A DNA stretch of 64,000 bases, taken from positions 5,445,501 through 5,509,500 of the forward strand of contig NZ_CP113949.1 in NCBI RefSeq assembly GCF_026810445.1, given 5' to 3'. Position 1 is the first letter of the stretch; each line of letters opens with the position of its first letter. The notes beneath the pieces were generated by a model. That model was not told the origin of the DNA. It ran no database searches and saw nothing but the letters and a program-made list of their open reading frames with translations. The stretch comes from Pseudomonas sp. BSw22131 (lineage in GTDB: Bacteria > Pseudomonadota > Gammaproteobacteria > Pseudomonadales > Pseudomonadaceae). The position numbers and the translations under genes are program-made. Below are positions 63,961 through 64,000 of this stretch, piece by piece.

Positions 63961-64000
63961 GTAGGCGCTGACGAGCAACGCGAGGCTGCGATGCAATTTG
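63961..64000 (+). repeat. Partial copy of the modular dispersed repeat (cut by window edge)
   Basis: GTAGGCGCTGACGAGCAACG followed by CGAGGCTGCGATG is a diverged copy of the box that opens copy A (3213) and closes copy B (12581). It starts 14 bp after the monooxygenase stop codon. Confidence 0.7.

Overview
The window is chromosomal DNA of a Pseudomonas species. The supports are the protein sequences (RpoH, GlnA, NtrB/NtrC, FtsYEX, ThiI, TypA all read as Pseudomonas-type), the GC-rich coding sequence, scattered Pseudomonas REP elements (core GTAGGAGCG...CTTGCCCGCGA) and gene orders that, from memory, match two conserved blocks of P. aeruginosa. The species cannot be fixed from sequence alone. 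No rRNA, tRNA, CRISPR array, prophage or integrative element was seen.

Layout. 1-7.7 kb: tRNA methylation and thiazole synthesis (trmB, thiG, thiS), a DUF423 membrane protein, mtgA, the heat-shock sigma factor rpoH and the ftsY-ftsE-ftsX operon. 8-13.6 kb: an active/inactive pair of M16 peptidases, rsmD, a YheT-type hydrolase and a mercaptopyruvate sulfurtransferase. 13.6-19.4 kb: a TetR regulator, an MFS exporter, an aldehyde dehydrogenase, a Tat-signal protein and a GMC oxidoreductase, which read as an alcohol/aldehyde oxidation module. 19.5-31.7 kb: coaD, a ferredoxin, ggt, mutM, an HDOD protein, rlmI, a REP-associated transposase (RAYT), ilvD, a DASH-type photolyase/cryptochrome and a PchP-like phosphatase. 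31.9-41.4 kb: folA, a DUF2868/DUF3482 GTPase pair, a YkgJ-type cysteine-cluster protein, typA, thiI and glnA, which has a sigma-54 promoter and an NtrC-like site. 41.4-45.7 kb is the accessory part: a PAAR/toxin-44 effector with a candidate immunity gene, a cupin lipoprotein, a secreted chorismate mutase and two DUF4124 proteins. 46-48.5 kb: ntrB-ntrC. 48.6-53.7 kb: an amidase, an aldo/keto reductase and the choline transporter betT. 54-64 kb: a sulfur and cysteine block (serine acetyltransferase, D-cysteine desulfhydrase, cystine ABC transporter, two SfnB-like oxidoreductases, an FMN-dependent monooxygenase) interrupted by an Ig-like repeat protein.

The most unusual signal is at 41.4-43.9 kb. 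A PAAR-domain gene is separated from its polymorphic toxin type 44 C-terminus by a frameshift lying exactly in a 22-bp tract of 8-bp period; removing one 8-bp unit restores one uninterrupted 365-residue effector. About 1.1 kb away, a cupin lipoprotein is broken by a 7-bp tandem duplication, and removing that unit also restores its frame. This suggests slipped-strand on/off switching of a type VI effector, or recent inactivation at two nearby sites. Other notable signals are an RNA hairpin that would bury the amidase ribosome binding site, a RAYT gene ended early by a nonsense codon between two identical inverted REPs, a modular dispersed repeat, and a small upstream peptide coupled to the first sfnB.
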